Source of the DNA: Cryobacterium sp. Y11
GTDB lineage: Bacteria > Actinomycetota > Actinomycetes > Actinomycetales > Microbacteriaceae
Length of the DNA: 64,000 nt
Direction of reading: 5' to 3'
Assembly: GCF_002929535.1 (NCBI RefSeq)
Contig: NZ_PJJO01000055.1
Coordinates: 156,988 to 220,987 of the forward strand
Shown here: positions 23,308-33,120 of the stretch, piece after piece
How the letters are laid out: each line of letters starts with the position of its first letter
Position numbering within the stretch: the first letter of the stretch is position 1
Made by a program: the position numbers and the translations under genes
Notes under the pieces: model-generated
The model's input: only the letters and a program-made list of their open reading frames with translations
What the model was told of the DNA's origin: nothing
Database searches by the model: none

Positions 23308-26273
23308 GGCGCAGTTGCCGAACCGGCAGCCTTCTTCACGGTCGGCTTCTTCACCGCAACCTTCTTGGCCGGCGCCGCGATCGTGCCGGCAGCCGCAGCC
23401 TTCGCAGCCGCAGTGGCAGCCCGGGTCGCGGCCGCCTTCTTCGCCGTGGCAGCCTTCGCCGCAGCGGTCGGCACCTTGCGCACGGCCGGCTTCTTCACGA
23501 CGGCCTTCTTGACCGGAGCCTTCTTCGCCCGCGGCGCAGCCGGGCCCTTCGCCCGCTTGTCCGCGAGCAACTGCACGGCCCGCTCGAAGTCGATCTCCTC
23601 GATATCCTCCGACTTGGGAATCGTCGCGTTGGTGACCCCATCGGTCACGTACGCGCCGAACCGGCCGTCCTTAATCTTGATCGCCTTGCCACTCTCCGGG
23701 TCGGGCGCTTCGAATTCCTTCAGGGCACTCGACGCCCGGCGGGCACCATACTTGGGCTGGGCGTACAGCTCGACCGCGCCCGGCAGGTCGATATCGAAGA
23801 TCTGGTCTTCGCTGGTAAGCGACCGGGTATCGATACCCTTCTTCAGGTACGGACCGAATTTGCCGTTCTGGGCCAGAATCTCGGTGCCGGTCTCCGGGTC
23901 GAGCCCGACCATGCGCGGCAGGGCGAGCAGGCGCAGCGCGGTTTCCAGGTCGACCGTGGCCAGATCCATCGACTTGAAAATGGATGCTGTGCGCGGCTTG
24001 TCAGCAGCGGCTACATTTTTTACCGCCGGCTTACGCTTAGGCTTGGCGACCGTGACCTCGCCGGTGGCAGGATCGATAGTTTCCACGGGGGCGACCACGA
24101 CGACCGGAGCAACCGGTTCGGCCGGAGCCGGCGCGAGCTCGGTGACGTATGGCCCGAAGCGGCCATCCTTGGCGACGATCTCCTTGCCGTTTTCCGGGTT
24201 CAGTCCGATGACGCGGTCGATGACGACCGGGGCGTCGATCAATTCGCGGGCCTTGGTCGCGGTCAATTCGTCGGGAGCGAGTTCCGGCGGAATGTTCACC
24301 CGGCGGGGCGGGGCATCCGCTTCAGCATCAGGGTCGATGACCTCGAGGTATGGACCGTATTTGCCGATGCGCAGGGTGATGTCGTCGCTGATGGTGACCG
24401 AGTTGATCACGCGCGGGTCGATCTCACCGAGGTTATCGATGACCTGGCGGAGGCCCCGGTGCTTGTCGCTGCCGAAGTAGAAGCTGGTCAGCCAGTCGAG
24501 ACGGTTGGCTTCGCCGCCGGCGATGCGGTCGAGGTCGTCCTCCATCTCGGCGGTGAAGTCGTATTCGACCAGGTCGCCGAAGAATTCTTCGAGCAGGCGC
24601 ACGACCGAGAACGCGATCCAGTTGGGAACGAGCGACTGGCCGCGCGGCGTGACATAGCCACGCTCGGTGATGGTCGAGATGATCGACGCGAACGTAGACG
24701 GGCGGCCGATGCCGAGCTCTTCGAGCTTCTTGACCAGGCTGGCCTCGGTGTAGCGGGCGGCCGGGGTGGTCTCGTGACCCTTGGCCTCGAGGCTCTGAAG
24801 CACTAGCTTCTGGCCCTCTTCGAGCGGCGGCAACTTCGACTCGGTCGCAACGGCCTCCGCGTTGCGCTCCTCGTCCTTGGACTCCTCGTAGGCGAGCATG
24901 AAGCCACGAAAGGTGATGACGGTTCCACTAGCGGAGAATTCGGCGAGCGCGCCCGACGCCGAAGCGTGCTCCGACGCGCCGGTCGGACCGGCCGCGATGG
25001 CCACCGAGGCGGTCGAGCCGGTGGCGTCCTTCATCTGCGATGCGACGGTGCGCTTCCAGATCAGGTCGTAAAGCTTAAAGTCGTTGCCGCGCAGGCTCGA
25101 TGCCAGCGAAGCCGGGGTGCGGAAGGTATCACCGGACGGGCGGATAGCCTCGTGCGCCTCCTGCGCATTCTTACTCTTACCCTTGTAAGCGCGCGGGGCA
25201 TCCGGAACCGTTTCGGCACCGTACAAGGCTGCAGCCTGCTTGCGAGCGGCCGTGAGGGCCTGTTGCCCAAGCGATGGTGAGTCGGTACGCATATACGTGA
25301 TGTAGCCGTTTTCGTACAGCGACTGCGCAACGCTCATGGTCTGGCGGGCCGTGAAGCGCAGCTTGCGCGCCGCTTCCTGCTGCAGGGTCGAGGTCGTGAA
25401 CGGCGCGGCTGGGCTGCGACGGTACGGCTTGGAGGTGACTTTGGTGACCTCGAGCTTCACGCCGGGGCTTTTGAGCGCGATCGTCAGCGCGTTTGCAGCG
25501 GATGCGTCGAGGGTGACCGCCTTCACGTTCGGCTTGAATGCCCCGGAATCGTCAAAGTCGCCACCGGTGGCGATGCGCTCGCCGTTTAGCCGCACGAGTT
25601 TCGCGTCAAAGGCCTGGTCGGTTTCTGAAGCGGATGCCGCCAGTCGCGCCAGCAGATCCCAGTAGCCGGCCGAGACGAACGCGAGGCGTTCCTTCTCCCG
25701 ATCGACGACGAGGCGGGTCGCGGCGCTTTGCACGCGACCAGCGGACAGGCCGGGACCAACCTTGCGCCACAGCACCGGGGAAATTTCGTAGCCATAGATG
25801 CGGTCGAGGATGCGCCGGGTCTCCTGCGCGTCGACGAGGGCGGTGTCGAGGTCGCGGGTGTTGTCCTTGGCGGCCAGGATGGCGTCCTTGGTGATCTCGT
25901 GGAACACCATGCGCTTGACCGGAACCTTGGGCTGCAGCACCTGCAGCAGGTGCCAGGCGATGGCCTCGCCCTCGCGGTCCTCATCAGTTGCGAGCAAGAG
26001 TTCGTTCGCATTCTTGAGGGCACGCTTGAGTTCGCTGACGGTCTTCTTCTTGGCGTCGGAGACGACGTAGTACGGTTCGAAACCGTTCTCGACATCGACC
26101 GAGAATCGGCCGAGCGCACCCTTTTTCAGCTCCGGCGGCAGGTTTTTCGGCTCGATCAGATCGCGAATGTGACCGACCGAAGACAAAACCTCGTAGCCGT
26201 CGCCGAGATACGCGGCAATCGACTTCATCTTGGTCGGTGATTCAACAATGACCAGCTTCTTAGTGCCTGGCAC
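23304..26273 (-). CDS. topA: DNA topoisomerase I
   Basis: A type IA topoisomerase of 989 residues that relaxes negative supercoils. The GTG at 26273 follows GAGGAG and gives MPGTKKLVIVESPTK, the normal N-terminus; the frame extends further upstream but without signals. The Toprim motifs are VIVESPTK and ATDEDREGEAIAWHL near 96. The active-site Tyr is in YITYMRTDS near 328. Four C-terminal repeats of the type GRFGPYV-x-D (FGPYVTE, FGPYLKK, FGAYVTD) are present instead of Cys4 zinc fingers. The tail is Lys/Ala-rich (KKAPVKKAVVKKP), as in other actinobacterial TopA, where it binds DNA. Confidence 0.97.
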   Translation of the reverse strand: MPGTKKLVIVESPTKMKSIAAYLGDGYEVLSSVGHIRDLIEPKNLPPELKKGALGRFSVDVENGFEPYYVVSDAKKKTVSELKRALKNANELLLATDEDREGEAIAWHLLQVLQPKVPVKRMVFHEITKDAILAAKDNTRDLDTALVDAQETRRILDRIYGYEISPVLWRKVGPGLSAGRVQSAATRLVVDREKERLAFVSAGYWDLLARLAASASETDQAFDAKLVRLNGERIATGGDFDDSGAFKPNVKAVTLDASAANALTIALKSPGVKLEVTKVTSKPYRRSPAAPFTTSTLQQEAARKLRFTARQTMSVAQSLYENGYITYMRTDSPSLGQQALTAARKQAAALYGAETVPDAPRAYKGKSKNAQEAHEAIRPSGDTFRTPASLASSLRGNDFKLYDLIWKRTVASQMKDATGSTASVAIAAGPTGASEHASASGALAEFSASGTVITFRGFMLAYEESKDEERNAEAVATESKLPPLEEGQKLVLQSLEAKGHETTPAARYTEASLVKKLEELGIGRPSTFASIISTITERGYVTPRGQSLVPNWIAFSVVRLLEEFFGDLVEYDFTAEMEDDLDRIAGGEANRLDWLTSFYFGSDKHRGLRQVIDNLGEIDPRVINSVTISDDITLRIGKYGPYLEVIDPDAEADAPPRRVNIPPELAPDELTATKARELIDAPVVIDRVIGLNPENGKEIVAKDGRFGPYVTELAPAPAEPVAPVVVVAPVETIDPATGEVTVAKPKRKPAVKNVAAADKPRTASIFKSMDLATVDLETALRLLALPRMVGLDPETGTEILAQNGKFGPYLKKGIDTRSLTSEDQIFDIDLPGAVELYAQPKYGARRASSALKEFEAPDPESGKAIKIKDGRFGAYVTDGVTNATIPKSEDIEEIDFERAVQLLADKRAKGPAAPRAKKAPVKKAVVKKPAVRKVPTAAAKAATAKKAAATRAATAAAKAAAAGTIAAPAKKVAVKKPTVKKAAGSATAP

Positions 26274-26480
26274 CAGACTCCTCTTTATACGTAGTGGCCA
26301 CATAACGGGCCAAGGCACACCATACACACTGGAATGGAGTGCCCGCCTCAGGTTCGGGCGCGGCGCGGCGCGTCTCGCTGGCATGCACGCCGCTCCCAGC
26401 CCTCATTCAGCTCGCTCTGGACGAGAGACCGGCCGCGGGTAAACCCTTGCCGTTTCGCTACCGGCGTGCAGAATAGTCCT

Positions 26481-26717
26481 ATGGGTACAATGACGGCCAC
26501 ATACACCGCGAAGATGACGGACGGCCCCCTTCAGGGCAAGACAATCACGACAACCTTCCTCGACTCGGGTGATCCGCAGCCGCGCATTGAGATTCCCGCC
26601 GACGCCGGCAAACGCTATCTCTATGCGCGCGGCTCCGGCTTGGAGTTTGAGGGTTCCGACGCCTCTGGTCGCCCCAGCGCTGTTGAGTACCGGTACCTCG
26701 AGGCTCTGCTCTCTTAA
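26481..26717 (+). CDS. Small protein of unknown function
   Basis: A 78-residue soluble protein (MGTMTATYTAKMTDGPLQGK ...). It has alternating hydrophobic and polar residues, suggesting a small beta-fold, then RIEIPADAGKRYLYARGSGL and VEYRYLEALLS. No Cys, signal or membrane segment is present. The ATG at 26481 is chosen over 26334, whose leading segment is Arg-rich and antisense to the topA promoter area. Homologues of this form occur beside topA in related genomes as far as I recall, but no function is known. Confidence 0.65.
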   Translation: MGTMTATYTAKMTDGPLQGKTITTTFLDSGDPQPRIEIPADAGKRYLYARGSGLEFEGSDASGRPSAVEYRYLEALLS

Positions 26718-26783
26718 GTCACTCTGGCCCGCAAGTCACTCTGGCCCGCAAGTCACTCTGGCCCATAAGTCACTCTGGCCCGT
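26716..26783. repeat. Four tandem copies of a 17-bp unit
   Basis: AAGTCACTCTGGCCCGC is repeated four times head to tail, beginning in the stop codon of the preceding small gene. Copies three and four differ only in the last two bases. The 17-bp period is not a multiple of three, so it is not coding. Confidence 0.9.
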
Positions 26784-26878
26784 GTTCTCGAGCGTGCGCG
26801 GTAGTGCGCTATCGCTCGCGTGCGCCTCGTCGCGTGCGCTGTGGCAGGCGCCGCCTGCCGCGTGCACGCTGACTCGTT

Positions 26879-27235
26879 CTACCCGGGCGGCGGTCCCGCC
26901 CGGGCGCGCGCAGACACGTCAATGCCGTGCACTGTGCGCGCCACTGAAACGGATGCGATCGGTCCCGTCACCGAGCAGCGTGTGACGGTCACCTCGTTGA
27001 GTGTTGCCGTTGCATCCGCTGCCGCGCAAGGGTAGCCAGCGATCGCGCCGGACGCCGTGTCGGCAGCGGCGAGCGCTGCTGCGTCGGCAGCATTCGCAAC
27101 CGACCGGCCGACGGTGAGCAGCGCGAGGATCGACACGACGAGGGTCGTCAGCAGCACTGTGGCGCCGAGGACCGCGATGGCGAGAATGGACCCTGCTCCC
27201 GTCTCTGACCCGCGCGACTGACCTCCCCCGCTCAT
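26879..27235 (-). CDS. TadG-like / Rv3654c-type Tad-locus protein
   Basis: A 118-residue protein with one N-terminal membrane helix (GSILAIAVLGATVLLTTLVV) followed by GRSVANAADAAALAAADTAS. This N-A-A-D-A-A-A-L-A-A pattern is typical of TadG/Rv3654c-like minor pilins. Two Cys (YPCAAAD, TRCSV) may pair. It is the last gene of the tad operon and overlaps the TadE gene by 4 bp. Confidence 0.85.
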   Translation of the reverse strand: MSGGGQSRGSETGAGSILAIAVLGATVLLTTLVVSILALLTVGRSVANAADAAALAAADTASGAIAGYPCAAADATATLNEVTVTRCSVTGPIASVSVARTVHGIDVSARARAGPPPG

Positions 27236-27579
27236 TGGCCACCGGCGAGAGCGCAGGAACGCGAGTGGAGGGTGACCCCCGCAAACATCCCCGTTCCGGT
27301 TGCCGTGACTTGGGCGCAGACAAATTCGCCGCGGCGTTCCTCTGACAGGCTGGCCCCTGGCACTGCGCCGGCTACGAGGGCGCCGGCACGACCGACGCTA
27401 TCGCCGCGGGATAGGGCGCGTGCGGCGGTGGCGGCGGCATCCGTCACTCGCACCTGCACCCCGACGACCTGAACGGCGCCGAAACAGCCGGCCAGCACGA
27501 GCACGACAGCCGGCAACGCGGTGGCGAACTCGGCGGTGATGCTGCCCCGATCTGCTCGGCTACCCGATGCTGAGCGCAC
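27232..27579 (-). CDS. TadE-family pseudopilin
   Basis: About 115 residues from the GTG at 27579. After a short basic leader comes GSITAEFATALPAVVLVLAG, the TadE-type processing region with Glu at +5 followed by one membrane helix. The soluble part has two Cys (EFVCAQV, SRSCALA). It overlaps the DUF4244 gene by 20 bp and the TadG-like gene by 4 bp. The longer frame to 27705 is antisense-like sequence and not used. Confidence 0.85.
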   Translation of the reverse strand: MRSASGSRADRGSITAEFATALPAVVLVLAGCFGAVQVVGVQVRVTDAAATAARALSRGDSVGRAGALVAGAVPGASLSEERRGEFVCAQVTATGTGMFAGVTLHSRSCALAGGQ

Positions 27580-27754
27580 GGCGCACCAGGTCGGTGAGCA
27601 TGCCACGCACTTCATCGCTGCGCAGAATGACGATGAGCAGCCCGGCGAAACCGACAGCGGCCATCGTGGCCACAACGTATTCCGCCGTCGCGGCACCGGC
27701 ATCATCGGCCAGCCGTCGCATCGCTCGTATCGGCACGCTGATCTTTGTATACAC
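27560..27754 (-). CDS. DUF4244 protein, putative Flp-type major pilin
   Basis: A 64-residue protein starting at GTG 27754 behind GGAGACGAG. It reads MYTKISVPIRAMRRLADDAG, then AATAEYVVATMAAVGFAGLL. The A-E-Y motif before one hydrophobic helix is the Flp/DUF4244 pilin pattern, with Glu at the expected position after the prepilin cleavage region. It sits between the inner-membrane platform gene and TadE. The mature pilin would be about 45 residues. Confidence 0.88.
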   Translation of the reverse strand: MYTKISVPIRAMRRLADDAGAATAEYVVATMAAVGFAGLLIVILRSDEVRGMLTDLVRRALSIG

Positions 27755-27864
27755 AGACTCGTCTCCTTTCGCGTCTATCGACGCGGGTTGGGCGGCACGA
27801 GCACGTTCATTCTGCCCGGAATGCCCGCACCGGCGGCAAGCGCGACGACTATTTGTGGACAGTT

Positions 27865-29070
27865 TCAGAAAGTGGCCAGTGTGGAGGAGAGCACGCTGAT
27901 CAGCAGCGGCACGACGCCGACCAGCATGAACGCGGGCAGTACGCACAAGCCCAGCGGCAGCATGAGCGTCACCGACAGCGTCGCGGCCCGGCGCTGCCCC
28001 GCGCTGCGGGCGTCGCGACGAAGCTGTTCGGCCTCGCTGCGCAGTAGCTCCGCCGCCGGAACCCCGGCCCGCGTTGACAGATCAAGCACTCGCTCGATCG
28101 GATCAGCGGCCGGCGCAGAGCCGCTGGCGCGTGCGAGCGTACTCTCGTCGTCGATGCCTGACCCGATGCCGTAGCGCTCGGTGGCGGCAGACACGATCGC
28201 CCGGGAGCGGTCGATCGAGCCACCGCCGGACATGGCGATGGCCATGAGTTCTAAGCGCAGGCCGGGCGTCAGATCGGTCGGGGCCGCTCGGCGCACCAGG
28301 GCGCGGTTCCACCGGGCGGCCGCGAGCATGAGCAGGCCGCCGCCGGCGAGACAGACGAGTCCCGGAACGGTCGCAAATAGCGTGTGCAGCGAATCGAAAC
28401 CCATCAGACTGCCGAAGAGAATTCCAATCAGCGGCAGCACCATCACGAGCCGACCGGTCGCTCGGGGCTCGGCGAGGGCGACTTCCAGGTCGCGCTGCAC
28501 CTGGCCGAGTTCGCGCAGTGAGGCGGCAAGCTCGCGCAGGCAGCCGGCCAGCGGAGCTCCGGCTTGGGTGGCCACCTGCCAGGCCGCTGCGAGTCCGAGC
28601 CACGCCGATTCGGTCTGGCCCGACGCGTCGCTGGCACGCCGCGACGCTGCGCGGCCCGCCGATCGCGCTGCCTCGCGCGCCGGTGCACGCGGCTGATTTC
28701 GCGCCTGACCACGTGCCTCACCCCGCACCTGCCGCCGCGCGCGACCGCGTGCCTCACCGCGTGCCGTCCCAAGCGTCTGCCGCCGCGCCTGACCAGCAAT
28801 CGCATCGGCCACGCCGTCTCCAGCCGCCGCGGCCCGCGCTGCCGCTCGAAGGATGCCCGTGGTCGCCGAAACCGTCGGGTTCGCGCCGCGCAATACGGCA
28901 CCTGGAGCGCCCCGAGTACCCCCGGGTTCGGCACCGCTGGCCCGGCCCGGCGGCAGCAGATAGCCCCAGGCCGAAACCGGGGACACGCCGGCGCTCAGCA
29001 GCACGGCGAGACGCTGAGTCACGGCGGCCACCTCGTCGATTGGCGGGGGTGGCGGCTCCCGGCGGCGCAT
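27865..29070 (-). CDS. Tad inner-membrane platform protein, TadB-TadC-type fusion
   Basis: A 401-residue type II secretion F-like protein. The N-terminal part (PPPIDEVAAVTQRLAVLLSA, GVSPVSAWGYLLP) and the segment AGAPLAGCLRELAASLRELG with LIGILFGSLMGFD are TadB-like. The later part LRLELMAIAMSGGGSIDRSR with TRAGVPAAELLRSEAEQLRR and two C-terminal helices is TadC-like. Mycobacteria encode these as two genes; here they form one frame. Between them lies a Gly/Arg/Ala-rich linker (about residues 85-145). The ATG at 29070 overlaps the TadA stop (TGATG). The fusion reading is inference from motif order. Confidence 0.8.
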   Translation of the reverse strand: MRRREPPPPPIDEVAAVTQRLAVLLSAGVSPVSAWGYLLPPGRASGAEPGGTRGAPGAVLRGANPTVSATTGILRAAARAAAAGDGVADAIAGQARRQTLGTARGEARGRARRQVRGEARGQARNQPRAPAREAARSAGRAASRRASDASGQTESAWLGLAAAWQVATQAGAPLAGCLRELAASLRELGQVQRDLEVALAEPRATGRLVMVLPLIGILFGSLMGFDSLHTLFATVPGLVCLAGGGLLMLAAARWNRALVRRAAPTDLTPGLRLELMAIAMSGGGSIDRSRAIVSAATERYGIGSGIDDESTLARASGSAPAADPIERVLDLSTRAGVPAAELLRSEAEQLRRDARSAGQRRAATLSVTLMLPLGLCVLPAFMLVGVVPLLISVLSSTLATF

Positions 29071-30350
29071 CAGTCGGCCACGATGCTGAGTCGGTCGCGG
29101 CCGTCGAGAACAAACCGGCCGAGCGCCACTAGGCGGCGCACCCCGTCGTGGCGTTCCAGGTGGAGCACGAGCCCGATCGCGCTCACGGTCTGCCGGGCAA
29201 CGGCCGCCGAGCTCATGCCGGCCAGCGCACCGAGCGCCTCCAGCCTGGCCGGAACGTCGCCGAGCGAATTCGCGTGCAGCGTGCCGGCTCCCCCGTCGTG
29301 GCCGGTATTGAGGGCGGCGAGCAGTTCGCGAATCTCTGATCCGCGGCACTCGCCAAGCACCAGTCGGTCCGGCCGCATGCGCAGCGCCTCCCGTAGCAAC
29401 GCCTCGAGGCCGATACGTCCGGCACCCTCCAGGTTGGCTTGCCTCGCCTCGAGTGCGACCACGTGCGGATGCACGATGCGCAATTCGGCGACATCTTCGA
29501 TCGCGACGATGCGCTCATCGGCCGGCGCCTCACCGAGCAGTGCGGCCAGCAGTGTGGTCTTTCCGCTGCCAGCCGCGCCGGTGATCAGCAGGTTTTCCCG
29601 CCCGCGCACAGCGGCGCGCAGCCGGTCCACCCGGTTAACGGATGCCTCCCCCGCGCCAAACAGACCGGCCTCAGCGAGTGCACCGAGGCTGCGGTGCGCG
29701 GCGTGCGGAAGTCGAATGGACAGCAGGGTTCCCGTGCTCGATACCGGCGGCAACACCGCGTGTACCCGGATGCCATCGGCCAGCCGCACATCAACGCAGG
29801 GGCTGGCCTCGTCGATGTGCCGCCCGCCGAGCGCGATCAGGCGTACGGCCAGCTCGCGCACGGCCGGCTCGGCGAGGTGCCAGGCCGGAACACAGGCGAG
29901 CCCCTGCCCCGCATCGATCCACAGCCCGGAGTCTCCGTTGACGAAGAGGTCTGTGGTGTCAGGGTTCTCGGCATAGGCGGCCAGCGGGCCAAGCGCCCGC
30001 ACATCACGTCGGCTGCTGTCACGTCGAGCCGGAGCAGAGACCGGTGGGGCTAACGGCGGTTCGTCTAACGGCGGTTCGACAAACGGCGACCTGACACCCC
30101 GCAGAGCAACGCCCGGCGATCCCGAAGCCTGCACAGCGACGATCTGCGGAGTGAACGTGTGCGCGGTGGCATCCGGGGCATCCGTAGTTACCGTGCCATG
30201 CCGAGGGGTGCGCGGCGGTACCGCGGCCGCGCGCTCACTCGCACCGGTCGCCGGACGAGCGATCGGGCCCGTCTCGGCGCCAGCGACAGAGCTGCGTGCC
30301 GTCGGAGGCGGAACGGCATAGGACGGTACGGCAACGAATGGCAGGCCCAT
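29070..30350 (-). CDS. tadA: Tad/Flp pilus assembly ATPase TadA (CpaF-type)
   Basis: A secretion ATPase of about 426 residues that drives pilus assembly. Residues 1-110 are Pro/Ala/Thr-rich and probably disordered. The core has a Walker A GAAGSGKTT near 261, an Asp box IEDVAELRI, Walker B LRMRPDRLVLGECRGSE and the His box GHDGGAGTLHANS. The ATG at 30350 is chosen because the longer frame to 30497 overlaps the upstream regulatory region; no strong ribosome site marks either. It heads the tad operon. A CpaE/Ssd-type gene, usually upstream, is not seen. Confidence 0.9.
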   Translation of the reverse strand: MGLPFVAVPSYAVPPPTARSSVAGAETGPIARPATGASERAAAVPPRTPRHGTVTTDAPDATAHTFTPQIVAVQASGSPGVALRGVRSPFVEPPLDEPPLAPPVSAPARRDSSRRDVRALGPLAAYAENPDTTDLFVNGDSGLWIDAGQGLACVPAWHLAEPAVRELAVRLIALGGRHIDEASPCVDVRLADGIRVHAVLPPVSSTGTLLSIRLPHAAHRSLGALAEAGLFGAGEASVNRVDRLRAAVRGRENLLITGAAGSGKTTLLAALLGEAPADERIVAIEDVAELRIVHPHVVALEARQANLEGAGRIGLEALLREALRMRPDRLVLGECRGSEIRELLAALNTGHDGGAGTLHANSLGDVPARLEALGALAGMSSAAVARQTVSAIGLVLHLERHDGVRRLVALGRFVLDGRDRLSIVAD

Positions 30351-30633
30351 GCTTCGACGGTACGACTGGTCACCCACGTCGAACCATGCACGGCCCCGAT
30401 CTGTGCGGAATCCGGCGCACTCCTCTCTGTGGAGGAGTCGGGAATAACTCACCGGACCGGCAGCAGCACGATACGACGTATCGCGACCGCATGCCACAAC
30501 TGCGCAGATTCAGACCGTACCGGGTCACCCCAAACCGAGTTCGAGGGCTGTGGATGGAAATTACCGCAGTTCTACATACGACCGAAGCGAAGTTCGAAGC
30601 GAAACCCACCGAGCCGAAACAGGCCAGGTCATG
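30351..30633. other. Gap between the 6C RNA and tadA
   Basis: These 283 bases lie between the 6C RNA terminator and the tadA start. The minus-strand frame of tadA stays open to 30497, so part may be coding if tadA starts earlier. Otherwise it is the tad promoter and leader. I see no further gene. Confidence 0.4.
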
Positions 30634-30736
30634 AAAAATAAAGGGGCGGCACCTATTGGGGGGAACAGGTGCCGCCTAGCAAAACGTCGATTGGGGGGAA
30701 CCATACGTCTTGCTGGTCAGAACTTTCGTTCAGACG
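30634..30736 (-). ncRNA. 6C RNA (two stem-loops with C6 loops)
   Basis: On the minus strand, stem AGCAAGACGT/ACGTTTTGCT (one G-U pair) closes a loop with TTCCCCCCAAT. A second stem GGCGGCACCT/AGGTGCCGCC closes GTTCCCCCCAAT and is followed by CCTTTATTTTT, an intrinsic terminator. Two hairpins with six C in each loop define the actinobacterial 6C RNA family. In M. tuberculosis the 6C RNA (B11) also lies next to the tad-like genes (Rv3660c). C-rich loops are thought to pair with G-rich ribosome sites. The 5' end is inferred from the promoter at 30743-30770. Confidence 0.88.
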
Positions 30737-30742
30737 TGATTC

Positions 30743-30770
30743 AGTGTACGCGGCACGGGACAAATTGCAA
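30743..30770 (-). promoter_or_regulatory. Promoter of the 6C RNA
   Basis: On the minus strand TTGCAA (30765-30770) and TACACT (30743-30748) are spaced by 16 bases. Transcription would begin near 30736, giving an RNA of about 100 nt ending at the T-run. Confidence 0.6.
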
Positions 30771-30780
30771 GTCCGATGTC

Positions 30781-30808
30781 CCCCCAAGAGAGGACACTTT
30801 CTTGGGGG
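30781..30808. other. Perfect 9-bp hairpin upstream of acs
   Basis: CCCCCAAGA and TCTTGGGGG pair around 10 bases. The G/C runs resemble the loops of the neighbouring 6C RNA. No T-run follows on either strand. It could be an operator or an RNA element in the acs leader. Confidence 0.5.
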
Positions 30809-30852
30809 CGTATAAAAATTCGATTTCGTGGGCTTCATTCACCCAAAACATC

Positions 30853-30868
30853 TCTCTGTATACAGAGA
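30853..30868. promoter_or_regulatory. 16-bp perfect palindrome in the acs upstream region
   Basis: TCTCTGTATACAGAGA is a perfect palindrome 78 bp before the acs start, a typical operator form for dimeric repressors (for example GntR family). CTGTATACA recurs inside acs at 31729 and CTGTATACAG at 32009, although GTATAC is rare in such GC-rich sequence. Confidence 0.5.
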
Positions 30869-30945
30869 TTGATCGAGAACCGATAAGGTTCACTTGGGCT
30901 GGCAATGTCTTGCATGCACGTAACGCAAAGGAGCGAACTACACAT

Positions 30946-32922
<1,977 letters not shown>

Positions 32923-32937
32923 CCGGCCACCGCCTAC

Positions 32938-32969
32938 GTCGGCCGCCTTCCACCTGGAAGGCGGCCGAC
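32938..32969. terminator. Hairpin terminator after acs
   Basis: GTCGGCCGCCTTCC and GGAAGGCGGCCGAC form a perfect 14-bp stem around ACCT, 15 bp after the acs stop. No T-run follows, as is common in high-GC actinomycetes. Confidence 0.7.
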
Positions 32970-33120
32970 GCCGTGCCACCGGGCGTCGCAACTCCTACGA
33001 TTCACGGCCGCAGTTCACCCGGCCTCTAAATTCAAGCGGATGTTTCGAGCGGCACATTCGCAACGCAGCAGTTATGCGGGTTTCCGCCCCGAAACCGGCG
33101 TGTGGTCCTACTGTGTGGGC

